Below, in pieces: positions 48,929-58,189 of a DNA stretch of 64,000 nucleotides. Under the pieces are notes generated by a model, which saw nothing but the letters and a program-made list of their open reading frames with translations, was not told where the DNA came from and did no database searches. Position 1 is the first letter of the stretch. The number at the start of each line of letters is the position of its first letter. The translations under genes were made by a program, and so were the position numbers. Source of the DNA: Archivesica marissinica (Eukaryota > Mollusca > Bivalvia > Venerida > Vesicomyidae); the NCBI GenBank assembly GCA_014843695.1, contig CM026397.1, forward strand, positions 51,384,101 through 51,448,100, given 5' to 3'.

Positions 48929-49004
48929 CCACCATCGGGCTGAAGGTGCGTGCAAAGCACTTGGCTGCACTTGTTCTTTGCGCGCATAGTCAGCTCGATG
49001 GTGG
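48929..49004. ncRNA. strong pre-miRNA-like foldback (candidate)
   Basis: The outer arms CCACCATCGGGCTG (48929-48942) and CAGCTCGATGGTGG (48991-49004) pair over 14 positions with one mismatch that becomes G-U in one strand's RNA. A 4x4 internal loop follows. Then the inner arms TGCGTGCAAAG (48947-48957) and CTTTGCGCGCA (48976-48986) pair over 11 positions, again with one wobble, around an 18-base loop. Size and shape fit a microRNA precursor. A small palindromic MITE would look the same. Neither strand nor expression can be told from sequence, and no known miRNA seed was recognised. Confidence 0.4.
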
Positions 49005-49109
49005 TATTTCTTGCAACTCTTGGAGGTGCTAGAATCACTTTATATATATATTAGTATAATAATCAGTTGCTATGCATCAAATTTGATAATTAGTATAATT
49101 TACAGAATA

Positions 49110-49270
49110 CAGTCAAACCTGTGTTAGTGGTCACCTCTATTAAGCAGCCAACCTGTATTAAACAGCCAGTTTTCAGATTCCCAATATGTTGTTTTACTAT
49201 ACATTTAACCTCTATTAAGCAGCCACCTTCTTTGATTCCCTTGACTGGCTGTTTAAGAAAGGTTTGACTG
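49110..49270. mobile_element. MITE, Tc1/mariner-pogo type, TA target duplication
   Basis: The 161-bp element starts CAGTCAAACCT and ends AGGTTTGACTG. These perfect inverted ends are flanked on both sides by TA (49108-49109 and 49271-49272), the target duplication of the Tc1/mariner/pogo superfamily. The interior contains a direct near-repeat CCTCTATTAAGCAGCCA at about 49133 and 49209. There is no coding capacity, so it would be moved in trans by a related transposase. Confidence 0.85.
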
Positions 49271-49272
49271 TA

Positions 49273-49734
49273 TACTGTGTTATATGTGCTCTAATAGCTA
49301 AACATAGATTGCAACAGCAAACACAATACAAAGCCATACACTGAAAGACGACAATGTCAGAAATGTAAACAACGTGCAGCATAATTCAACGGCCATAATT
49401 TGCAGTATCTAAACTTACTTGTAAAACCAGTTTTATTTCTCCGCAGCACCCATTTGTCTATGAAATGATGGTGGTCTGGACGTCTATCTCGTCTTGTTTA
49501 TGTGGGGAAAAATAAAAAATAAACAAAAATTAACAAATTTTCTGCCATTGACCTACATGCCCAGGCTACTATAGAATGGATACTGACGCCATTTTGTGCC
49601 ATCAATTCGGCTGTGCAGAGCCGGGAAGAAATTTACCTTTGATGCAAAATTTTAAAAAGCACTAAATTAGAATTGTTCTATAGCCATACAAAGAAACACA
49701 ATTGGATGAGTTCCACATAATTTCTATTCGCTGT
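49273..49734. other. no gene seen
   Basis: No supported feature. No recognisable reading frame or repeat was found. Confidence 0.5.
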
Positions 49735-50296
49735 ATAGGATGTAAGCCGAAAACGATCAAATATGTAAATTATTGGACTGTGTGAGTTTCGTAGCGCCGA
49801 AGACAGTACCAATATTTTACATATTGGATCTGTTTGAAGCTTATATCTTATTTAAAACACACATATATAACAAGGTCCTACTAAATAAAATTGTTAATTT
49901 CGTACATGTACGCGTAGTATTTAATATAATACTCTGGCCTTTCGACAGCAGTCCAATATTAATAATAATGGACTGCAAGTAGAAAGGTTATTTATATGTT
50001 ATATTTCGGGTTTTACGCCTGCATCAGCATCATTTCGGGCTATATCGCTGGCGGGCAGTTTACCTAACAACACCTTTCCTGGGCAGGCTCCAACGGTTAA
50101 ACAGTACTTGGGTGCACAAACCTCCGTAAGAAACTGCCAACTTTTTCATATAAATGAGACACGACCTGAGCGGGGCTCGAACCAGTGACCATCAGTGATG
50201 ATAGGTTACAGTGGTATACAAGTCAGCGACCTTAACCACTCGACCACGGAGGTGTCAATTAGAAAGGTATGATGTCACTACAGTGCTTTAAGTTAT
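49735..50296. mobile_element. dispersed repeat E, second copy split by a SINE
   Basis: Positions 49735-49988 match 27090 onward, including the inverted ATATGTAAATTATTGG and CCAATATTTTACATATTGG arms. After the inserted SINE, the match resumes at 50260 (TAGAAAGGTATGATGTCAC) and runs to about 50296. The CRE-like TGACGTCA of the other copy is TGATGTCA here, the C-to-T change expected from CpG decay. Confidence 0.8.
49989..50259 (-). mobile_element. SINE family D inserted in repeat E, with 9-bp TSD
   Basis: The minus-strand head near 50252 carries the type II tRNA-like A-box GTGGTCGAGTGGTTAAGG and the B-box GGTTCGAGCCCC. The body ends near 49989 in an AT-rich tail after GCGTAAAACCCGAAATATAA. TAGAAAGGT occurs at 49980-49988 and 50260-50268, flanking the insert exactly, and the uninterrupted repeat E at 27090 has only one such site. 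The head resembles family B but the body differs. Confidence 0.85.
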
Positions 50297-50529
50297 GCTA
50301 TACACTTCTGTTATTGCAGCTCACTTTTCTTCTCTACAATGTGCTTTTTTTAATTTTGGCGTGCTCTGATCACTGCATGTCCACGTGTGCTAACTAGATG
50401 ACAGCCATAAATTTCTTGAATACGCATTTCAACCAAGTAACATAATACTCAAGTCCTTGAGCAGACGTAACAACTGAATAGTTTCCCTTAGATTATACAT
50501 ATATTGATATATACTACAATAGCCTTGAC
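50297..50529. other. no gene seen
   Basis: Spacer without a supported feature. A short AT-rich ATATATTGATATATACTA tract is near 50498. Confidence 0.5.
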
Positions 50530-50775
50530 AGGCTCCTGATGGGCAATCGGTTCCAATATCACAACCGATTATCAATTGTATAATCGGTTATGGCTATTGA
50601 TGGGCAATCGGTTCCAATATCACAACCGATTATCAGTTGTATAATCGGTTAAGGCTATTAATGGGCAATCGGTTCCAATATCACAACCGATTATCAGTTG
50701 TATAATCGGTTATGGCTCCTGATGGGCAATCAGTTCCAATATCACAACCGATTATCAGTTGTATAATCGATTAAC
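50530..50775. repeat. R5: four 61-bp tandem units, each with a hairpin
   Basis: GATGGGCAATCGGTTCC-type starts occur at 50538, 50599, 50660 and 50721, exactly 61 apart. Each unit ends with the arms AACCGATTAT and ATAATCGGTT around the 7-base loop CAATTGT or CAGTTGT, a 10-bp stem. In the last unit the right arm has changed to ATAATCGATT. Partial ATCGATT/AATCGG motifs continue to about 50812. Confidence 0.92.
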
Positions 50776-51067
50776 GGTTACCATAACTGATTACATGTCG
50801 ATTATAATCGGATAGCAATGCGTGTAAATGTATATGACTTATATTAGTACTAATGCCACTAATGCTATGTATTGAAGTCTGCTTCCTAGGAGGATGTAAG
50901 TGGGCATACAATTTTATTATCTGAATAATCTCATGTTTTATATTAAAAAAAAACAAATATTTAGGATATTTTAATATTTCATTTAATGTCAACAACTACG
51001 AAAACTATCATGCTTAAGGGTCAGCCACATCATAGGTTCACATCATAGCACATTTTTGACTAAGTGG
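50776..51067. other. AT-rich spacer, no gene seen
   Basis: No N-terminal transposase sequence was found here that could complete the pseudogene on the far side of array R6. Confidence 0.5.
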
Positions 51068-54000
51068 AAGAACTGCAACAAGTCCATGAAGAACTCTGTA
51101 GCACTGCAACAAGTCCATGAACAACTCTGTAGAACTTCAACAAGTCCACGAACAACTGCAACAAGTCCATGAACAACTCTGTAGAACTGCAACAAGTCCA
51201 TGAACAACTCTGTAGCACTGCAACAAGTCCATGATCAACTCTGTAGAACTGCAACAAGTCCATGAACAACTCTGTAGAACTGCAACAAGTCCATGACCAA
51301 CTCTGTAGAACTGCAACAAGTCCATGAACAACTGCAACAAGTCCATGAACAACTGCAACAAGTCCATGAACAACTCTATAGCACTGCAACAAGTCATGAA
51401 CAACTATGTAGAGCTGCAACAAATCCATGAACAACTCTGTAGCATTGCAACAATTCCATGAACAACTCTGTAGAACTGCAACAAGTCCATGAACAACTCT
51501 GTAGAGCTGCAACAAGTCCATGAACAACTCGGTAGAACCGCAACAAGTCCATGAACAACTCTGTAGCACTGCAGCAAGTCCATGATCAACTCTGTAGAAC
51601 TGCAACAAGTCCATGAACAACTCTGTAGAACTGCAACAAGTCCATGAACAACTCTGTAGAACTGCAACAAGTCCATGAACAACTCTGTAGAACTGCAACA
51701 AGTCCATGAACAACTACAACAAGTCCATGAACAACTGAAACAAGTCCATGAACAACTGCAACAAGTCCATGAACAACTCTATAGCACTGCAACAAGTCAT
51801 GAACAACTATGTAGAGCTGCAACAAATCCATGAACAACTCTGTAGCATTGCAACAAGTCCATGAACAACTCTGTAGAACTGCAACAAGTCCATGAACAAC
51901 TCTGTAGAGCTGCAACAAGTCCATGAACAACTCGGTAGAACTGCAACAAGTCCATGAACAACTCTGTAGCACTGCAGCAAGTCCATGATCAACTCTGTAG
52001 AACTGCAACAAGTCCATGAACAACTCTGTAGAACTGCAACAAGTCCATGAACAACTCTGTAGAACTGCAACAAGTCCATGAACAACTCTGTAGAACTGCA
52101 ACAAGTCCATGAACAACTGCAACAAGTCCATGAACAACTCTATAGCACTGCAACAAGTCATGAACAACTATGTAGAGCTGCAACAAATCCATGAACAACT
52201 CTGTAGAGCTGCAACAAATCCATGAACAACTCTGTAGCATTGCAACAAGTCCATGAACAACTCTGTAGAACTGCAACAAGTCCATGAACAACTCTGTAGA
52301 GCTGCAACAAGTCCATGAACAACTCGGTAGAACTGCAACAAGTCCATGAACAACTATGTAGCACTGCAGCAAGTCCATGATCAACTCTGTAGAACTGCAA
52401 CAAGTCCATGAACAACTCTGTAGAACTGCAACAAGTCCATGAACAACTCTGTAGCACTGCAACAAGTCCATGAACAACTCTGTAGAACTGCAACAAGTCC
52501 ATGAACAACTGCAACAAGTCCATGAACAACTGCAACAAGTCCATGAACAACTGCAACAAGTCCATGAACAACTCTATAGCACTGCAACAAGTCATGAACA
52601 ACTATGTAGAGCTGCAACAAATCCATGAACAACTCTGTAGAGCTGCAGCAAGTCCATGATCAACTCTGTAGAACTGCAACAAGTCCATGAACAACTCTGT
52701 AGAACTGCAACAAGTCCATGAACAACTCTGTAGAACTGCAACAAGTCCATGAACAACTGCAACAAGTCCATGAACAACTGCAACAAGTCCATGAACAACT
52801 GCAACAAGTCCATGAACAACTCTATAGCACTGCAACAAGTCATGAACAACTATGTAGAGCTGCAACAAATCCATGAACAACTCTGTAGCATTGCAACAAG
52901 TCCATGAACAACTCTGTAGAACTGCAACAAGTCCATGAACAACTCTGTAGAGCTGCAACAAGTCCATGAACAACTCGGTAGAACTGCAACAAGTCCATGA
53001 ACAACTCTGTAGCACTGCAGCAAGTCCATGATCAACTCTGTAGAACTGCAACAAGTCCATGAACAACTCTGTAGAACTGCAACAAGTCCATGAACAACTC
53101 TGTAGAGCTGCAACAAATCCATGAACAACTCTGTAGCATTGCAACAAGTCCATGAACAACTCTGTAGAACTGCAACAAGTCCATGAACAACTCTGTAGAG
53201 CTGCAACAAGTCCATGAACAACTCGGTAGAACTGCAACAAGTCCATGAACAACTATGTAGCACTGCAGCAAGTCCATGATCAACTCTGTAGAACTGCAAC
53301 AAGTCCATGAACAACTCTGTAGAACTGCAACAAGTCCATGAACAACTCTGTAGCACTGCAACAAGTCCATGAACAACTCTGTAGAACTGCAACAAGTCCA
53401 TGAACAACTGCAACAAGTCCATGAACAACTGCAACAAGTCCATGAACAACTGCAACAAGTCCATGAACAACTCTATAGCACTGCAACAAGTCATGAACAA
53501 CTATGTAGAGCTGCAACAAATCCATGAACAACTCTGTAGAGCTGCAGCAAGTCCATGATCAACTCTGTAGAACTGCAACAAGTCCATGAACAACTCTGTA
53601 GAACTGCAACAAGTCCATGAACAACTCTGTAGAACTGCAACAAGTCCATGAACAACTGCAACAAGTCCATGAACAACTGCAACAAGTCCATGAACAACTG
53701 CAACAAGTCCATGAACAACTCTATAGCACTGCAACAAGTCATGAACAACTATGTAGAGCTGCAACAAATCCATGAACAACTCTGTAGAGCTGCAACAAAT
53801 CCATGAACAACTCTGTAGAACTGCAACAAATCCATGAACAACTCTGTAGAGCTGCAACAAGTCCATGAACAACTCTGTAGAACTGCAACAAGTCCATGAA
53901 CAACTCTGTAGCACTGCAACAAGTCCATGAACAACTATGTAGAACTGCAACAAGTCCATGAACAACTCTGTAGCACTGCAACAAGTCCATGAAGAACTCT

Positions 54001-55200
54001 GTAGAACTGCAACAAGTCCATAGACAACTCTGTAGAACTGCAACAAGTCCATGAACAACTATGTAGAACTGCAACAAGTCCATGAACAACTCTGTAGAAC
54101 TGCAACAAGTCCATGAACAACTATGTAGCACTGCAACAAGTCCATGAACAACTCTGTAGAACTGCAACAAGTCCATGAACAACTCTATAGCACTACAACA
54201 AGTAATGAACAACTGCAACAAGTCCATGAACAACTCTGTAGCACTGCAACAAGTCCATGAACAACTGCAACAAGTCCATGAACAACTCTGTAGCACTGCA
54301 ACAAGTCCATGAACAACTCTGTAGAACTGCAACAAGTCCATGAACAACTCTGTAGCACTGCAACAAGTCCATGAAGAACTCTGTAGAACTGCAACAAGTC
54401 CATAGACAACTCTGTAGAACTGCAACAAGTCCATGAACAACTATGTAGAACTGCAACAAGTCCATGAACAACTCTGTAGAACTGCAACAAGTCCATGAAC
54501 AACTATGTAGCACTGCAACAAGTCCATGAACAACTCTGTAGAACTGCAACAAGTCCATGAACAACTCTATAGCACTACAACAAGTCATGAACAACTGCAA
54601 CAAGTTCATGAACAACTCTGTAGCACTGCAACAAGTCCATGAACAACTGCAACAAGTCCATGAACAACTCTGTAGCACTGCAACAAGTCCATGAACAACT
54701 CTATAGCACTACAACAAGTCATGAACAACTGCAACAAGTCCATGAACAACTATGTAGAACTGCAACAAGTCCATGAACAACTCTGTAGAACTGCAACAAG
54801 TCCATGAACAACTCTGTAGCACTGCAACAAGTCCATGAACAACTCTATAGCACTACAACAAGTCATGAACAACTGCAACAAGTCCATGAACAACTGCAAC
54901 AAGTCCATGAACAACTCTGTAGCACTGCAACAAGTCCATGAACAACTCTGTAGAACTGCAACAAGTCCATGAACAACTCTGTAGAACTGCAACAAGTCCA
55001 TGAACAACTCTGTAGCACTGCAACAAGTCCATGAACAACTCTATTGCACTACAACAAGTTATGAACAACTGCAACAAGTCCACGAACAACTCTGTAGCAC
55101 TGCAACAAGTCCATGAACAACTCTGTAGCACTGCAACAAGTCCATGAACAACTCTATAGCACTGCAATAAGTCCATGAACAACTCTGTAGCACTGCAACA
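51068..55200. repeat. minisatellite array R6, 31-bp unit with 21-bp short form
   Basis: The unit contains CTGCAACAAGTCCATGAAC and AACTCTGTAGA. A 21-bp form lacks ten bases between two AACT copies, consistent with slippage across that direct repeat, and often occurs in runs of two to four. A 30-bp form reads CAAGTCATGAAC. The minus strand is stop-free in all three frames (FMDLLQ / VHGLVA / SCSWTC repeats), producing many overlapping false ORFs. A block at about 52180-52885 recurs at 53079-53784 with an offset of 899, which is 29 x 31. Confidence 0.96.
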
Positions 55201-56520
55201 TTATTGCTGTGGTTTATCTACACATCACAATGTTCCACCAGTTGTTACTGCAAGAGGAACAAAGTCCCCTGCTGTCACATCAGGATCAAGGACAAATATA
55301 ACCCTCATTGGATGTGGTAATGCTCTGGGCAATAGTGTGCCGCCGTATTTCATATTTCCAGGTATCCACTGGAATGAGGACTTGTTAGCAGACAAAACTC
55401 CAGGGGCTGATGGTAGTATGTCGGACTCTGGCTGGTGTAACTCTTGACGTGTTCAGAAAATACATGGAAAACCATCTCCTCAAGTACCTCCCTGCGGGAG
55501 ATGCAAACAACCCTGTTCTCATACTTTATGATGGACATGCTTCACACGTGTCTATACCTTTGATAGATTGGGCTAAGACACAACATTTGATATTATTCGT
55601 TCTTCCTGCCCACGCCAGCCACATCTTACAACCAATGGATATTGGGTGTTTTGGTCCGTATTCAAGGATCTTTAACAAAAAATCACATGCGTTCATGAGG
55701 AAGGGGGAGGGTGAGAAGATGCATAACCAAGTTTGACATCTGCTTACTTGGCTGTTCTGCATATACCAAGGCACTCTCACCAAACAACATCCAGGCTTCT
55801 TTCAGACAGGCAGCATACCAAGGCACTCTCACCAAAGTGACCAAACAACATCCAGGCTTCTTTCAGACAGGCACGGATTTATCAATTTAATCCTTACAGT
55901 GTGGACCCTTCTAATTTCAAACCAGCTGAAGTCTTTGTACAGGAGGAGACAGCCAGCCCTGAAGTATTAGCTGTACCTGAGAATCCAGCACTTGAAGAGC
56001 CATAAGACCCAGAGCCCAGTGACTTTTTCATTGAGAAGGAAAATCCGCTGAGGGAGAATAAACCCCCAACAAAAAAGAGACGCTGTTTGAGCTACATAAC
56101 TAGTGGGAAAGCTGTCACTGAAGTTAACATAATTTGAAATAATTAAGGAATATGTACAATCTAGAAAATCAAATCCAAAAGATAAATCTCCAACAAAGTC
56201 AAAGGCAGTCACTAAATCTTCCAAGAAAGAGGTAGGAAAATCGAGCAGGTCTTCAAGAGTTCCAGTTTCGGTAATAGAACCAGTCTTTGAATCATCGGGT
56301 GTTGGAAAAAGCAGAGCCAGTTCTTGAGGCTAGTTCTAGTTCAGTCAGATATCGGAGAATCAGACGATGATGAAGTGTGTACCTAGGTTGTTTAGACCCG
56401 AAGAAATTCAGGGATGTTACTAAGTTATATTCACAAAATGGGTGAAATGTGACAAAACTGGATGCACACACTGGTCACATTTGAAGTACTGTACTGACAT
56501 TAAAGTTGTACACCACTCTA
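55201..56520 (+). pseudogene. pogo/Tigger-like DDE transposase, truncated and frameshifted
   Basis: Known: DDE_1 (pogo/jerky-type) transposases cut and paste TA-flanked DNA elements using three acidic residues. Seen: the frame from 55201 reads CGLSTHHNVPPVV, TSGSRTNITLIGCGNALG, PPYFIFPG and MSDSGW. A frameshift near 55436-55447 leads to VFRKYMENHLLKYL and LILYDGHASH (the second catalytic Asp), then LQPMDIGCFGP, with a stop at 55734-55736. Later frames give FNPYSVDPSNFKP, a stop, KKRRCLSYITSGKAVTE, a lysine/serine-rich stretch, and a C-terminal VKCDKTGCTHWSHLKYC resembling the Cys/His-rich tail found on some invertebrate members. Odd: everything before GLSTHH is replaced by array R6, so the first Asp (normally just upstream of this G) and the DNA-binding HTH are absent. 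Several stops and a 50-60-bp internal duplication confirm it is dead. Confidence 0.88.
55763..55874. repeat. tandem duplication inside the transposase pseudogene
   Basis: ATACCAAGGCACTCTCACCA through CAGGCTTCTTTCAGACAGGCA occurs twice, from 55763 and from 55815. The second copy carries a six-base insert (GTGACC or equivalent). This adds a further disruption of the reading frame. Confidence 0.9.
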
Positions 56521-56791
56521 TAGATATAGACACACCCTAGTCCTATAAATAAGACCTCTACATAAAATTATATATTTATTATATATTATTATTATTTCTA
56601 TTTTTTCCCACGCAATAATCAAATATTCAAAATGGACGATTTGGAATGGCGAAACTCTGCCATGAAATTTAAACGTTGATTTCTTGTATAATATTGTGTC
56701 AAGAGACGTTATAGACTGCAGAATTCAAACAACGGTATGTGTGTTCATCTTGTTAACAATTTATAAAAACGACTTTTTAGAATATAAAATA
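56521..56791. other. AT-rich spacer with A/T microsatellite
   Basis: A low-complexity ATT-rich stretch lies at about 56557-56606. No other feature was seen. Confidence 0.6.
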
Positions 56792-57189
56792 GGGGAGAGT
56801 GGGGCTCATTGGGACATGGGGTACATTGGGACAGTGACATCACCGGTCTATTTTTAGAATGGAATTAGGATCTGAGTTACACAGAAGGTTGATCTTTGCA
56901 AGCTTTTGTTCTTCCAAGGTCAGAAGGTGGGAAACATTCAAACTGTGAAATCTGGTAAGTTAAACTTGATTTTAAAACTCCAAAGTAAAATTTAGAAATT
57001 GTAATCAATGTTTACTGTTTCTACACCTTACAGTGATGAAAGCGTGTTTGGTTATTAAATGGATACGTATACAAATATGCAAAAGTAGCAGGCATGTAGA
57101 TTGCCACATGTTCAACACTTGGAAAACAGTGGGTGGGGTGTGGGGCACATTGGGACACCCACCAGGGGACACTGTCCCAATGTGCCCCA
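56792..57189. mobile_element. possible MITE with GGGGCACATTGGGACA ends and a hairpin
   Basis: GGGGAGAGTGGGGCTCATT at 56792 and the related ATGGGGTACATTGGGACAG at 56816-56834 resemble TGGGGCACATTGGGACA at 57141-57157. The last is exactly inverted at 57173-57189 (TGTCCCAATGTGCCCCA), giving a 17-bp perfect stem with a 15-base loop. The outer ends form an inverted pair of about 16 bases across 400 bp. I read it as a MITE-like element, but no target duplication was confirmed. Confidence 0.55.
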
Positions 57190-57304
57190 TATGCATAATT
57201 GTTAGAATGTTACATGTCAAGGCTGTAATTTTGGTTTTTAACTGCAAATGGTTAATACATGGTAATTGTTTCATGATATTTAATAGATAAACATGATCAT
57301 AAGT

Positions 57305-57588
57305 CAGGAGCGTAACTAGGCCTAAATATGGATTACGCACCATTCTATGGGGACATTTCCCCCGCTATATGATCTCAGGTGACTATTGCATACTCTAAAC
57401 ATCAGCTACAATCAATAGCTGTTGGCATTTCGATCACATCTGCTTTCTTGTGAATGATCAATGTCAGTGTACACCCCCTTACGATCCAGCTTTTATTGCA
57501 TTTTTTGCATTTATTAGATTTCATTTTCAGGAGCTGTAAAATAAATCTTACGCACGTGCATACATGCGTAAGCCTAGCTACGCGCCTG
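57305..57588. mobile_element. MITE with hAT-like inverted ends
   Basis: The left end CAGGAGCGTAACTAGGC (57305-57321) and the right end GCCTAGCTACGCGCCTG (57572-57588) are inverted with two mismatches in 17. TAAGT directly flanks both ends (57300-57304 and 57589-57593). hAT elements often start CAGG(G/C)GCG but normally make 8-bp duplications, so the superfamily is tentative. There is no transposase frame. Confidence 0.7.
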
Positions 57589-57677
57589 TAAGTTCTTTCA
57601 TAGGCATACGACGCCCGATATTGTATGAAAATGTTGTAAACATGCTACGCTTTAATTTCAGACTGCCGGTTGTTACA

Positions 57678-57794
57678 ATGGTTCGGAAACGCACAAGGAA
57701 GACGAACAGCCAGGGCCAAACACCGGAACATGTCATGAAAGAAGCAGTTTCGGTGGTAGAAAGTGACACGCGTAAATTGAGGTTTAGACATTGA
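57678..57794 (+). pseudogene. N-terminal exon of a pogo/jerky-like transposase (candidate)
   Basis: The ATG at 57678 opens MVRKRTRKTNSQGQTP, then EHVMKEAVSVVESDTRKLR, before sequence turns non-coding and stops at 57794. Known: many invertebrate pogo/jerky-type transposases begin with a basic M-(V/P)-R-x-(Y)-x-R-K-T-x-R-G-x-T-P segment followed by the first helix of a Psq/CENP-B-type DNA-binding HTH. This matches that start but ends where the rest of the HTH should follow, perhaps at a weak donor (AG then GTTTAG near 57780). A TTTAATTTCAG acceptor-like site lies just 5' of the ATG (57651-57661). It sits 1.2 kb downstream of the C-terminal half of a similar transposase, so it belongs either to a second copy or to a rearranged one. 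Confidence 0.5.
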
Positions 57795-57897
57795 AAAATG
57801 CATGGATAGTAAAATGTCATATTTTTCAAGTCTAAATATTTGGACTAAGACACACCCCACCCAGGGCCAGTCTGTCTATCTATCTATCTATCTATCT

Positions 57898-58170
57898 GTT
57901 TTACGTTTATTTATCGTCGCTACCGTTTGCCCATATGAGCGACGCCTCCTAAAGAGATGTTATTTTAGATTTTGGAGGATAGTGAATGATACGGACAGAG
58001 ACCCATTCCAGAATCTCCTCTGGTTCTTTTACGTGCACGATATAAAGCACCGACACGAGACCTCGGTTTAACGTCCCATCTGAAAGACTTAATTTTATTA
58101 GGGTCAGACCGATCGAACCTGCGATCCCTGCATTACCAGTCCAGCGTGTTACGACTGGACTACAGGCCTG
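57898..58170 (-). mobile_element. SINE family A, copy 5, inserted in a CTAT microsatellite
   Basis: The full family body lies on the minus strand, head near 58170 (CTGTAGTCCAGTCGTAACACG) and tail at 57903-57930. Both sides carry TCTGTCTATCTATCTATCT (from 57871 and from 58171), which is either a target-site duplication or a split microsatellite. The B-box has lost bases (GGTTCGATCGG). Confidence 0.88.
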
Positions 58171-58189
58171 TCTGTCTATCTATCTATCT

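Noticed and set aside
51060..55182. Many overlapping leucine/cysteine-rich minus-strand ORFs
   Set aside because: They are frame-shifted readings of the 31-bp R6 unit. Their apparent hydrophobicity is a by-product of the unit sequence.
55967..56224. 85-residue minus-strand ORF
   Set aside because: It is antisense to the recognisable transposase tail on the plus strand.
57005..57343. 112-residue minus-strand and 85-residue plus-strand ORFs
   Set aside because: They cross the MITE-like hairpin region on both strands and show no domain or family resemblance.
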